Origin: Flavobacteriales bacterium UBA7443
GTDB lineage: Bacteria; Bacteroidota; Bacteroidia; Flavobacteriales_D; Sanyastnellaceae
Length of the DNA stretch: 24,074 nucleotides
Reading direction: 5' to 3'
NCBI GenBank assembly: GCA_002477505.1
Contig: DLQB01000045.1
Location: forward strand, 1 to 24,074
The notes under the pieces are model-generated. The model made no database searches, was not told the origin of the DNA, and saw only the letters and a program-made list of their open reading frames with translations. The position numbers and the translations under genes are program-made. Shown here one piece after another: positions 7,811 through 16,269 of the stretch. How positions within the stretch are numbered: position 1 is the first letter of the stretch; every line of letters begins with the position of its first letter.

Positions 7811-10800
7811 ATGGCCATTTCCAGATCCAAATTTAGAATCATACCACTCGCGCTCTTGTTCCTCTTAATAGTGGCAGGTGCTTTGGTTCAAATGCCCAAC
7901 GTACAGACTCAAGCCATCCGTTCTTTGGTCCTTCCAAAATTGGAGAGCACCCTTGGAATCGAGCTAAGCGTCGGACAGTGCCATTTGGATTGGTGGAATC
8001 AAAAACTGACGCTAAAAGGGGTTTTGGCGACGGAAGGCGAGATGGCATTGGTCAGCGGTGAAAAACTCACCATTCAGTGGCATGGCAGCGGGATCACGCC
8101 AGAATGGCACCGAATCGACTCCATTAGCCTTGAAGGAACCCGCATACAAACCACGAATTTTAAAAACTGGCTGAGCGTCCAACAAACGCAAGGAGCACAA
8201 GAAGCATCTCAGCACGAAAAACCAGATGCAACGCGGGGTTTTAGTGTGGATCACTTCAGTATCTTCAGCCTCAAAGGAGCCGAAGGACAGAACACCACCG
8301 TGCTCATCGACGAAGCCCATTTTCAAGACATTGATTATCAAAACAAATCGTTTGAACTGCCCTTAAACAGTTTGAATGGGACTGCCTTTCTCCCCATAAC
8401 CCTAGCAGGGAATGAAACCTCTTTTCCCGTTCATGTGGAGAACCTCACTTCTTTCGTGCAAGGCAACGATTCAACTTGGTCCATTGAAAGACTCTCGGTG
8501 GAAACTTCGCTGTTTCACGGAAATATTGATGCAATGGCGGCATCCGAAGAGTGGCTGGTCCAAATGCAACTCAATAAATCTGCGGATCTCAGTGCCTTAA
8601 AGGTGCCGCCAATCGCTCAAGAAATCCTACAGTCCGTCATTAAGGCTCCGGAAACGACCGAAATCAGTGGAAGAGTTTGGATCGACACGAGTACCCTTGC
8701 CATCCAAAGCGCCATTGCAGTCCATGGAATCTCCGCAATCGGCACTGTCACTGATTCCCTGGGCTTTGCCCTCGATCCCAATGGAAAGTGGGAATCCACT
8801 GGTTCCATCTCCGTAGAATGGCAAAATATTGAGGAAAAATTGACGCCCATTCTTGGCGAATTTCCGCTGCCCGTCCTCGAAAACTGGGCGGACCAAGAAC
8901 GTTCTTCGTTGCTTACATGGAAAGTGGACCCGTACGACCAGCAATTCCTGCTTGACCTCCCCCTCTCTGCAAACAGTACATTGGAGTGGAGCATGACCGG
9001 AACTGAACCATGGACGCCTGAAGCTTATAATGGTTGGATCCAAAATATTGCGCCAGCGCATGGAGATGACAATGCCCTCTCCTGCCGAATTAGTGGTCGA
9101 TTGAGTGCGACGAAAAACACCCTTGATCTCGAGACCCGTCAAGGCAAGGTTGACCTTTTAAAACTGACTGCCGTTCATCATCCCCAGCATGGAAGCAACG
9201 AACAACAAATGGAGGCAACGTGGCAATCTCAAACAAGCACGTTCCCAATCCACGGTGATTGCAACCTGAATTTCACCGATTCAACCTGGCGGTTTACAAG
9301 CCACGCCGAATTGGAAGGAATCCAATCCTTAGGATTGCCATCCTCCAAAGATTGGTCCCTGTTCGCAACATTGAATCTCCGTGCTTCTGGCAATCGTCAA
9401 AATAAATGGCAGGGCGTTTTGGAAACACGCAACATTAGCCTGTTGGAAAACAATCGACCCATTGCATTCAATCGGCTGGATGCCATCCTCAAGAATAGCC
9501 GCGATCGGATTCAATTGGAATGGCACTCTGACCTTACAAACGGCAGTGCTTCCGCCAGCAACGATGCAACGGCATGGGAAGAATGGGTGGCTCACCTCAT
9601 CAAAACGGACAAACCTCACGCGCCTCTGCCTTTCCTTGAATTCGATGGTTCATTGCTCAATTTCAAGCCCATCAGCCTCATCGCAGGACTCCCTTTTGAT
9701 CTCGCGCCTCATTCCAGCTTTTCCGGCACATCGGATTCGGACACCTTGCGCATTCTAGGGCAAACTCCCATCCTCGCGGCTTCACAAATAATGGGTCACG
9801 CGCTCGAAGTGAATTGCACCATCGCTGACCGCGGTTCTCATTTTCATTTGCAGATCGATTCTGTAGCCTCAGGGGAATCCCCGATTGCATCGGAAGTGAC
9901 CGCCAACATCACTGTTGGAAAGGAATGGACCGGATCCATCTCGTGGAACGAGGGCAGCAGCGGAAGGAATTCGAATCTTGCCTTTCAATCAACGCCTCCC
10001 AATGAAGCGCAAGGAGCATTGCGGTTAACGGATGTACGATGGCCATTCTATGACCAAACCTTAAACCTCGTTCAACCCGCGGATTTGATTCGGTGGGGAG
10101 GGAATGAATCCGTAGCAGGTGCAAAAAACCAGGGCTCTGTCGCTCTTCAATCTGAAGATTGGACAATTACAGGCAGGGCATACAAAAACATGGATTCGCC
10201 ATGGGTTATGGAAGTGGAGTTGGATGCAAAAGAATTCTCTGATTCGCTCGAATGGTTGATTCCCAATACGCACATGGAAGCCATATCTGCACGATTAATT
10301 GCGACAGGCGATTACAACAATCCTAAGGCTGCATTGAATCTAACGGCGGAACGCATTGAATGGGAAGGCGAGTCCATCACGGACCTCACTTTTTTTGGAA
10401 CCGGCTCACAGCAGCAGTCATCCTTTCAAACGCAAGGAAAATGGGGAGATGGACTCGCTAGCGGTTCGGGAACGTTCGGGTGGGCGAATAATCCCTTTAT
10501 TCGCGCCGATTGGGACGTCACAGGCATTGAACTGAATGGAATCAACAAGCTTTTGCCCAAAAACACTTTGAGACTCAGTGGCGAAGTCGCTGGCCAATTG
10601 AAAACAGTTTGGAATGGCAATTCCACGGCGATAACGGGGCAAATCCAAACTGACTCGCTCCTTACTTTCGTTCCAGCCCTCGGAACCGAGTATACCATTG
10701 AAGCTGATCTTGGCATCACACCCGAATCCATCCAAATCAACCAAGGGAGCATCCGAGATCGAAGGGGTGCAAAGGCGACGTTGAATGGCACTGCCTACCA

Positions 10801-12079
10801 CAACGCATTCAAGGATTGGAATTTAGACTTCGGGATTGATGCGACTTCCGCTCCTATCGAACTGATGAACCTACCGCCAAAAGAGGCGGCTTATTTTTAC
10901 GGCGCGGGATTCGGCACCGGAGACATCAACATCGCTGGGTACGGCTCTGAATTGCTCATCGAGGCATCCATTTCGGCCGATTCCGGCACCGATTTTGCAC
11001 TGCCTTTGGACGTTATCAGTGACGCCACCTACGCCCAATTCATCCAATTCAAAACAACCGAAATCACCCCGAAACCCGCTACCAAAGCAGGCGATTTCTC
11101 CAACGTTGTATTGAACATTGGACTTGACCTGAACCCCAAGGCCATTGCTCGGATTGTATTCAACCAAAGCACAGGGGAAGAGATTCGCGGAAGAACGGAA
11201 GGACACCTCGATGTACGCGTGAACGATTTTGAAGAAATCGCATTGAATGGATCCTTGCAGATCATGGAAGGAACGTACTTTTTTACCCTGCAAAATCTGA
11301 TCAATAAAACCTTCAAAATCCAGCCTGGCGGCACGCTTGAATGGTTCGGAGACCCTTATGCTGCGCAAATCGACGTACTGACCTCTTTTGAGACGCGCGC
11401 GCGATTGAATCCCTTGCTTCCTGATGAAACTGACTTGCCAGGTCGTGTTCCAGTGGAGCTACTCTTGTCCCTCAATGGCGGGCTGTTTCAGCCAGAAATC
11501 GGATTCAACATCCGTGTTCCTGAGGCTGATTCACGCCTAGAGGCTCTGATTCAAGGTGCGTTATTGAATGAAGAAGAAATGCAGCGACAGGCGCTCAGTT
11601 TACTGGTCGTCAATCAATTCATTAGCCAGGATCCCTTGGCAAGTGCGCTGGGTGGATTTCAGGGAACCGGTCAAAGTTCCGCTTTCATCGCCAATCAATT
11701 GGGCCATTGGATTTCACAAATTGCACCTGGAATGGACCTCGGATTGGATTATTCCAACGACAATCTCAGTGGTGAACAAGAGTTGGCACTTGCGCTGAGC
11801 ACCCAAATGTTCAACGAAAGATTGCAGCTGGAAGGTGCCTTTGGAGCCCAAAGCAGTGGGCAAATGTCCACAGATGACATACAAATTCAAGATGTGACCA
11901 TCAGCTATGACCTCGACTCGAAAGGTCAATATCAAGTAACCGGACAATCCAAGAGCAATCAATCCATGATGAATGCCCTGGACGGTTCCAGCACGCAAGG
12001 CGTCGGGATTCGCATAAGGCACGAATTCAATCATTGGGGAGATTGGAAAACTGAATCTTTCTCGCGCGACCAGCCTTGA
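7811..12079 (+). CDS. tamB: TamB-family inner-membrane/periplasmic protein
   Basis: 1422 residues. A basic N-terminus and one hydrophobic anchor (about 9-26) precede a very long region of alternating beta-strands, as in AsmA/TamB bridge proteins. The TamB (DUF490) domain occupies about the last 480 residues. Recognisable parts include NQGSIRDRRGAKATLNGTAY, GHLDVRVNDFEEIALNGSLQ, the MEGTYFFTLQNLINKTFKI region and a late DSRLEALIQGALLNEEEMQR segment. Family members span the periplasm and are tied to outer-membrane assembly or phospholipid transport between membranes. The frame opens at ATG 7751, which overlaps the tsaD start codon; I prefer ATG 7811, directly before the basic residues and anchor. 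As far as I recall, tsaD and tamB lie next to each other in many Bacteroidota. Antisense frames inside it look like shadows. Confidence 0.93.
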   Translation: MAISRSKFRIIPLALLFLLIVAGALVQMPNVQTQAIRSLVLPKLESTLGIELSVGQCHLDWWNQKLTLKGVLATEGEMALVSGEKLTIQWHGSGITPEWHRIDSISLEGTRIQTTNFKNWLSVQQTQGAQEASQHEKPDATRGFSVDHFSIFSLKGAEGQNTTVLIDEAHFQDIDYQNKSFELPLNSLNGTAFLPITLAGNETSFPVHVENLTSFVQGNDSTWSIERLSVETSLFHGNIDAMAASEEWLVQMQLNKSADLSALKVPPIAQEILQSVIKAPETTEISGRVWIDTSTLAIQSAIAVHGISAIGTVTDSLGFALDPNGKWESTGSISVEWQNIEEKLTPILGEFPLPVLENWADQERSSLLTWKVDPYDQQFLLDLPLSANSTLEWSMTGTEPWTPEAYNGWIQNIAPAHGDDNALSCRISGRLSATKNTLDLETRQGKVDLLKLTAVHHPQHGSNEQQMEATWQSQTSTFPIHGDCNLNFTDSTWRFTSHAELEGIQSLGLPSSKDWSLFATLNLRASGNRQNKWQGVLETRNISLLENNRPIAFNRLDAILKNSRDRIQLEWHSDLTNGSASASNDATAWEEWVAHLIKTDKPHAPLPFLEFDGSLLNFKPISLIAGLPFDLAPHSSFSGTSDSDTLRILGQTPILAASQIMGHALEVNCTIADRGSHFHLQIDSVASGESPIASEVTANITVGKEWTGSISWNEGSSGRNSNLAFQSTPPNEAQGALRLTDVRWPFYDQTLNLVQPADLIRWGGNESVAGAKNQGSVALQSEDWTITGRAYKNMDSPWVMEVELDAKEFSDSLEWLIPNTHMEAISARLIATGDYNNPKAALNLTAERIEWEGESITDLTFFGTGSQQQSSFQTQGKWGDGLASGSGTFGWANNPFIRADWDVTGIELNGINKLLPKNTLRLSGEVAGQLKTVWNGNSTAITGQIQTDSLLTFVPALGTEYTIEADLGITPESIQINQGSIRDRRGAKATLNGTAYHNAFKDWNLDFGIDATSAPIELMNLPPKEAAYFYGAGFGTGDINIAGYGSELLIEASISADSGTDFALPLDVISDATYAQFIQFKTTEITPKPATKAGDFSNVVLNIGLDLNPKAIARIVFNQSTGEEIRGRTEGHLDVRVNDFEEIALNGSLQIMEGTYFFTLQNLINKTFKIQPGGTLEWFGDPYAAQIDVLTSFETRARLNPLLPDETDLPGRVPVELLLSLNGGLFQPEIGFNIRVPEADSRLEALIQGALLNEEEMQRQALSLLVVNQFISQDPLASALGGFQGTGQSSAFIANQLGHWISQIAPGMDLGLDYSNDNLSGEQELALALSTQMFNERLQLEGAFGAQSSGQMSTDDIQIQDVTISYDLDSKGQYQVTGQSKSNQSMMNALDGSSTQGVGIRIRHEFNHWGDWKTESFSRDQP

Positions 12080-12104
12080 TTACATTGCATGAAAATAAAA
12101 GGAT

Positions 12105-13148
12105 ATGAACCCACTACGAAACGCCGCACTTCTCTTCGCACCCCTGGGACTCTGGTTCTCGGCAAGTGCACAAATTAGCATTGGAAGCTCAGACTTGCCA
12201 CAACCCGGCGTGACCTATGACGTGGTCAACACGGCCGTGACGGACTTCAATCTCACTGCCATTGACGGAGCGAATGCCACTTGGGATGCATCGGACCTAA
12301 TTGCATTGGGAGATGCCCCCATTTCACCTGTCGACATCAATGATGCATCCATCACAGCCGCCTTGGTGTTCAACAGCCCCTTCAATTCCGCCTATCAGTG
12401 CGATTACTATTTGCCAACCGTTTTTCCGGATTTGGGAGTTGAATTGCCTATTCCGCTCGATGGGTTCAATAATTTTTATCAAACGGATGGCGGACATTTC
12501 GCCATTGCTGGAATTGGCTTGAGCGCGGCAGGGTTCGATTTACCTGTGGCTTACGACGACATCGATGAATTTTTCCCCATTCCGTTCAGCTTTGAACAAT
12601 CGTTTGAAAGCTCAGCTGCATTCGAATTGAATCTGGAAGGCATATTGTCTTACGGATTGGATCAAACACGAACTGTCACGGCAGATGCTTGGGGAACACT
12701 CATTCTTCCCGGTGGTTCCTTCGAAGTTCTGCGCACCCGGACCCAATTGAATGCGACAGATGACATTTACATCGAGCAATTGGGAGAGCCATTCGAGTTG
12801 GAACGGGACCAAGTCATCTACCAATGGTGGGGAGCTGGCACAGGGGTCCCCCTCTTGGAGATCACTGAAATTTTTGGCACTCCAGCATTGGCCACTTTTC
12901 AAAATGTCGCGGGATCAAATGAAATCACTTCGTTCGAATCTGCTGAATTTTCAATCCATCCCAATCCGATATCATCCGGCCAAGTGCTGATAATTGGCAG
13001 CGCACCTCAATCGTATTCGATTCACGATGCGCAGGGAAGGAAGATTTCAAGCGGAAAATCATCAAGGGTTGAAGTCCCAAGTCACTGGAGCAAAGGAAAC
13101 TACACCGTAGTTGTCGCAGGTAAAGCGCAGCATTTCGTCATTCAATAG
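12105..13148 (+). CDS. Secreted protein with T9SS type A C-terminal sorting domain
   Basis: 347 residues. A signal peptide ends near residue 22 (FSASA|Q). Residues 282-347 form a Por/type IX secretion sorting domain: SIHPNP near its start, then a short beta-rich domain with SIHDAQGRKI and a GNYTVVV strand. The substrate would pass the outer membrane by the type IX system and be released or anchored on the cell surface. The central part (about 25-275) has repeated Phe/Asp/Pro-rich beta-like segments and no catalytic motif I recognise. It starts 25 bp after the tamB stop, so it may be read through from tamB. The T9SS call is firm; the function is unknown. Confidence 0.88.
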   Translation: MNPLRNAALLFAPLGLWFSASAQISIGSSDLPQPGVTYDVVNTAVTDFNLTAIDGANATWDASDLIALGDAPISPVDINDASITAALVFNSPFNSAYQCDYYLPTVFPDLGVELPIPLDGFNNFYQTDGGHFAIAGIGLSAAGFDLPVAYDDIDEFFPIPFSFEQSFESSAAFELNLEGILSYGLDQTRTVTADAWGTLILPGGSFEVLRTRTQLNATDDIYIEQLGEPFELERDQVIYQWWGAGTGVPLLEITEIFGTPALATFQNVAGSNEITSFESAEFSIHPNPISSGQVLIIGSAPQSYSIHDAQGRKISSGKSSRVEVPSHWSKGNYTVVVAGKAQHFVIQ

Positions 13149-13186
13149 CACCTAACAGAATGCATAACGGTTGAAATTGCTTGGGC

Positions 13187-13627
13187 TCAGATGATTCCGT
13201 CTTCTTCGAAGGAATCAATCTCCATTCCAATGTGCTTGTCGTACCATTGATCCAGCGCCCATCCTTTCGCAATTTGGGGGTTTCTGAAAATTCGGAATGG
13301 CACGGTTGGGCGAAACAATGCCCATCGAATGCGATCTCGCATCACAGCAATGGAAGAAGGCAATACGACCGCCCGTGCGGAAACGTTCACCATGGCCTCT
13401 TCAGATCCTAACCATGCCAGCGCCTCATGCTCGACCAATGCAGCATTTCTAGGAATCAGGACAAGTACCGGACCTCTATCGTCGGCCAATAATTCCCTTC
13501 TGGCTTGTTCGACCCGTTTCATTTGATTCAAATCGAGCACTGCCTCTTCGTGAAAGCGAACCGTGTACAGTCCCATTGAAAGCTCAATGGTTGCATCTTG
13601 AAGTTTTGTCGTAAGGGTGTGCTCCAT
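13187..13627 (-). CDS. Small cytoplasmic protein, STAS/SpoIIAA-like (tentative)
   Basis: 146 residues, without signal peptide or membrane span. The order of elements (strand IELSMGLYTVRF, helix, strand GPVLVLIPRN, EHEALAWLGSE helix, strand SARAVVLPSS, basic loop, strand VPFRIFRNPQIAKGWALDQW) resembles the small Bacteroidota proteins with a STAS-like fold, in which a strand-helix unit is followed by an 'F.IF.....A..WL'-type ending. I do not see a conserved phosphorylatable Ser, so an anti-sigma antagonist role is not implied. It starts 24 bp after the lipoprotein stop on the same strand and is probably the last gene of the acyl-CoA reductase cluster. Its stop is 38 bp from that of the convergent T9SS cargo gene, with no hairpin terminator between. 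The fold assignment is from memory of sequence pattern only. Confidence 0.7.
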   Translation of the reverse strand: MEHTLTTKLQDATIELSMGLYTVRFHEEAVLDLNQMKRVEQARRELLADDRGPVLVLIPRNAALVEHEALAWLGSEEAMVNVSARAVVLPSSIAVMRDRIRWALFRPTVPFRIFRNPQIAKGWALDQWYDKHIGMEIDSFEEDGII

Positions 13628-13651
13628 CTTAGAAGGGAAAATCGGATGCGC

Positions 13652-14782
13652 TCAGTCGCAGTAAAAATCAGAAAAAGGATTCGGAGTACAAAAATTCAGA
13701 TCATAGGTTGAGGGACCCTCGATCAAATATTCCAGAGATGCCGTTGTGCAACCAATTCCATACACCCCTTGCGTTGAACGTGCAGCGAATAATCCAAGCC
13801 CACCGTTGATGTTGGTATATTCCGGACGCTCTTGAATCACACCGGTAATGGGTGAATTGATCTCTAAGTAGGTGGAAAGCTCCTCATTCGCCACCGTCAA
13901 TTCAAAATCCAACACCCGCGCAATTTGAACTTCTTCATCCCACACTCCAAGTACTCGGGTTACGAATGGATCTGCTTCCAACTTGGTCGCGAGCGTCGTG
14001 AAAAACCGCTCTCCGTTCACCTCCTTTTGCAACACGTCTCCTCCTCCATCATCCGGTGCATTCAACGTCCCAATGGGCCACTCGATGATGCGCTCTTCTT
14101 CCGACAAAAGGTCCGTATGCTCTTCATCGTTCCATGTGCGCTCGGTCACGTGGATGAGAATCATCGCATCGTATCTGCTCGCCCCTGCCGTTGATGACCA
14201 TTTGAAAGTCAAATCTGGAAACGTCGTTTGAAACCCAACACTGGCCAAACCCAATTTGAAATTGGTAACTCCCGGGGGGGGTTGCGTGATATTGCCAATC
14301 TGTTCCGCAATCATATTGGTTGAGGACGACACATCATCTTCTCCTTCAATCGCAATGGCTAAATCGTATTCGGCGTCCGTATCGAGGCCGCCCTCAGGAA
14401 TGAAATACCACATTTGCTGCTCTGGACCGAAGAAAATTCCTTCTGCCGATTTGTTTTGAATCGTGGTATCCAAAAGCGCCCATGAACGGTTTTGGCCGTT
14501 GACACGCTCGGTGATGCCCACCGATAAATCTTCTGCAGGATACTCGCTGCTATCGGCAATCATTGCCGCATCAAATTGATTACCAGTACCCAGCCATGTT
14601 CGATTGACCCGAACCCATTGGGTGTCTTGCTGTGCATCCAGCAACCCGAAGACTACGGCTGTCTTTTGGTAAGGCGCATTGAGCTCAATATCCGTTGAAC
14701 AGCTGCTCATCGCCAATATCAACAAACCGCAGAACGCTGAAAGACCCGTCAGCGTGGCTTTTAGATTGAGTTTCGTTTTCAT
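13652..14782 (-). CDS. Outer-membrane-type lipoprotein, possibly DUF4249-like
   Basis: 376 residues. A signal peptide ends in a lipobox at Cys28 (LAMSSC|STD), so the mature protein should be lipid-anchored. The acidic residue soon after Cys does not settle whether it faces the surface. The body alternates beta-strands and acidic loops; the opening part (residues about 33-65, KTAVVFGLLD and QWVRVNRTW) resembles DUF4249-type Bacteroidota lipoproteins, tentatively. The gene overlaps the acyl-CoA reductase stop by 4 bp (ATGA), suggesting translational coupling. Eight consecutive G on the plus strand (14274-14281), C on the coding strand, fall in a QPPPG stretch; the frame continues well on both sides. 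An in-frame extension upstream to 14950 lies inside the reductase gene and is rejected. I infer export; the biochemical role is unknown. Confidence 0.82.
   Translation of the reverse strand: MKTKLNLKATLTGLSAFCGLLILAMSSCSTDIELNAPYQKTAVVFGLLDAQQDTQWVRVNRTWLGTGNQFDAAMIADSSEYPAEDLSVGITERVNGQNRSWALLDTTIQNKSAEGIFFGPEQQMWYFIPEGGLDTDAEYDLAIAIEGEDDVSSSTNMIAEQIGNITQPPPGVTNFKLGLASVGFQTTFPDLTFKWSSTAGASRYDAMILIHVTERTWNDEEHTDLLSEEERIIEWPIGTLNAPDDGGGDVLQKEVNGERFFTTLATKLEADPFVTRVLGVWDEEVQIARVLDFELTVANEELSTYLEINSPITGVIQERPEYTNINGGLGLFAARSTQGVYGIGCTTASLEYLIEGPSTYDLNFCTPNPFSDFYCD
14274..14281. repeat. Homopolymer of eight G inside the lipoprotein gene
   Basis: Eight G in a row on the plus strand, coding Pro-Pro-Gly on the minus strand. 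It is the longest G/C homopolymer I noticed in the window. A run of this length can slip in replication, which would shift the frame of the lipoprotein after about residue 170. The frame is intact in this sequence. Confidence 0.9.
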
Positions 14783-15858
14783 GCAGGGGTCGATGGTTTC
14801 AGTTTCGGGTACGAAGATAACCCCAAGAGAAAGGAAATGGTATCCACGCCATCCGCATAATCCCAAGGCTGAGGGGATTGTGTCGCACCGAAAGGAACGA
14901 CCGGCACAGAGAGCCCACTCGGCTGTTCTGGGTTTTTGACAGTTGCGCATTGTAACTGATTGGCATTCAATTCCAAATGTTTATGGAGTGCCGCTTCATC
15001 AGAATAAAACTCATAGAACAAGGCACCTACTGGGCTTAAAAAGGCTTTATCCTCCTTGAGCAGTACAAATCCATTCTCAAGCAGCGGAACTTGATTCAGT
15101 AACCATACGGCTTTGTGATAATCATAATTGTTCGCGTATTTATTGTGATTCGCTAGATGGGACCATTCTACCCAAACATTGAATAATCGGTCGAGGTCAA
15201 ACCCCTCCGGCAGATAGAGTTTCGTAACGCTACGGCACCCCATACCAAAGTACTGAAATACGTCATTACCAAGCGCGCGGATGTCCGCTTCTGTTTCCGA
15301 ACCGTCGAGAATAGCAATGCTGGTGCGTTGGCTTCTCAAGACGCTGGGTAAATCGCTGAAGTAGTATTCAAAATAACGGTTCGTATTCGCACTTCCTGTT
15401 GCAATCACGGCGTCTACATTGTTCATCTTCCCTACCACCCATTCCACCTGGAGCTTTTCGCCGTCCGGCAAAAATCCTTGCCAAGCTTGCATGACCGCCG
15501 TGATCAAAACGGCGTCCGATGAACTTGCCTTGATCACCGCCTGATGACCTGCAATGATGGTGCTCAACGCATCATGCCAACCGACCAATGGAAGATTTCC
15601 GGCCAACACGAGGCCTACTCGTTTCGTTTCCACCGGTTCCTCCGGAATATCGTAGCGACCCAGCCATTCTGCCATGACGGTTGGAGCGAGCATCTCGCCG
15701 CATGCCTTCATCGCCATTTTACACGCGTCTTCGGTGAACCATCTGTTCTCTATTTCCGCCTTGGACAACAGGGATTTGTTGTTCGGACCTTCTAGCGGAA
15801 TCTCGCCTCGCAACCAGGCGCCGAGTTGAACAAGAGCCGTTTCCAATGTGTTCCTCAT
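14779..15858 (-). CDS. Acyl-CoA reductase, LuxC family
   Basis: 359 residues matching the LuxC-type reductase family (PF05893), which reduces acyl-CoA or acyl-enzyme to the fatty aldehyde with NADPH. Visible: the nucleotide-fold segment RVGLVLAGNLPLVGWHD (80-96), VIKASSSDA (108-116), IATGSANTNRYFEYYF (152-167) and the catalytic region YFGMGCRSVTKLYLPEG (203-219) with nucleophile Cys208. No luxD, luxE or luciferase gene is nearby, so this is not a bioluminescence operon. It heads a minus-strand cluster, overlapping the lipoprotein start by 4 bp, and is divergent from a ferredoxin gene. I recall the same reductase-ferredoxin pairing in many Flavobacteriia. ATG 15858 is chosen because the open frame upstream to 15984 lies over the ferredoxin gene. 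Confidence 0.93.
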   Translation of the reverse strand: MRNTLETALVQLGAWLRGEIPLEGPNNKSLLSKAEIENRWFTEDACKMAMKACGEMLAPTVMAEWLGRYDIPEEPVETKRVGLVLAGNLPLVGWHDALSTIIAGHQAVIKASSSDAVLITAVMQAWQGFLPDGEKLQVEWVVGKMNNVDAVIATGSANTNRYFEYYFSDLPSVLRSQRTSIAILDGSETEADIRALGNDVFQYFGMGCRSVTKLYLPEGFDLDRLFNVWVEWSHLANHNKYANNYDYHKAVWLLNQVPLLENGFVLLKEDKAFLSPVGALFYEFYSDEAALHKHLELNANQLQCATVKNPEQPSGLSVPVVPFGATQSPQPWDYADGVDTISFLLGLSSYPKLKPSTPA

Positions 15859-15878
15859 TTTGGTGTGTATCTTCACGC

Positions 15879-15886
15879 CAAATTTA
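15879..15886 (-). promoter_or_regulatory. Candidate -7 element for the acyl-CoA reductase cluster
   Basis: On the minus strand this reads TAAATTTG, an exact match to the Bacteroidota -7 consensus TAnnTTTG, ending 20 bp before the reductase ATG. The leader would be roughly 13 nt. The -33 position is weak (a TTTC about 17 bp upstream instead of TTTG). The divergent region is only 55 bp, so the ferredoxin promoter must overlap it; I cannot identify that one. Confidence 0.45.
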
Positions 15887-15913
15887 CGTACCAACCTCAG
15901 ACCGAAAGAAGCA

Positions 15914-16261
15914 ATGGCCATTATGATCACAGACGAGTGCATCAACTGCGGTGCATGTGAACCTGAATGCCCCAACAACGCCATCTACGAAGGTGGAGCA
16001 AACTGGCAATTTGCAGAAGGAACAGGCTTTCAAGGAGCCGGTGTACACCCCACAGTCGGAGAAGTGCAGGCAGAAACCGAGAATGAGCCCGGCAGCATGG
16101 ACGTCTACTACATCGCACATTCGAAGTGTACCGAGTGCGTAGGGTTTCATGACGAACCACAATGTGCGGCCGTCTGCCCCGTAGATTGCTGCGTCGATGA
16201 CCCTGATCACGTGGAGTCCGAAGAAGTTCTGTTGGCCAAAAAAGCCTTCATGCATCTCTGA
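15914..16261 (+). CDS. 2[4Fe-4S] ferredoxin (Allochromatium/YfhL-like, long form)
   Basis: 115 residues, a soluble low-potential electron carrier. Cluster I ligands are Cys9, 12, 15 and 19 (CINCGACEPECP). Cluster II shows CTEC (72-75), then eight residues before Cys84 and CPVDCC (88-93), the enlarged spacing of Allochromatium-type ferredoxins. Residues 29-70 form an acidic insertion between the clusters, which I believe is usual for Bacteroidota members. ATG 15914 is chosen because it begins MAIMITDECI; the open frame from 15848 overlaps the divergent reductase. It is the first gene of a likely three-gene unit, with 8 bp to the next gene. Its position opposite the acyl-CoA reductase suggests, without proof, that the two work in related redox chemistry. 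Confidence 0.96.
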   Translation: MAIMITDECINCGACEPECPNNAIYEGGANWQFAEGTGFQGAGVHPTVGEVQAETENEPGSMDVYYIAHSKCTECVGFHDEPQCAAVCPVDCCVDDPDHVESEEVLLAKKAFMHL

Positions 16262-16269
16262 GGGTAGCA

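Noticed and set aside
8627..9142. Antisense open frame of 171 codons inside tamB
   Set aside because: It lies wholly within a well-supported gene, has no recognisable domain, and neighbouring frames are open there too. A codon-usage shadow is the simpler reading.
10871..11368. Antisense open frame of 165 codons inside tamB
   Set aside because: Opposite the conserved TamB domain; its composition is that of a reversed coding strand and it has no signal or motif.
14783..14950. Longer lipoprotein start upstream of 14782
   Set aside because: It would lie inside the acyl-CoA reductase gene and push the signal peptide inward by 56 residues.
14779..15858. Bioluminescence (lux) operon because of the LuxC-family gene
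   Set aside because: No luxA, luxB, luxD or luxE nearby, and this reductase is widespread in Bacteroidota without luminescence.
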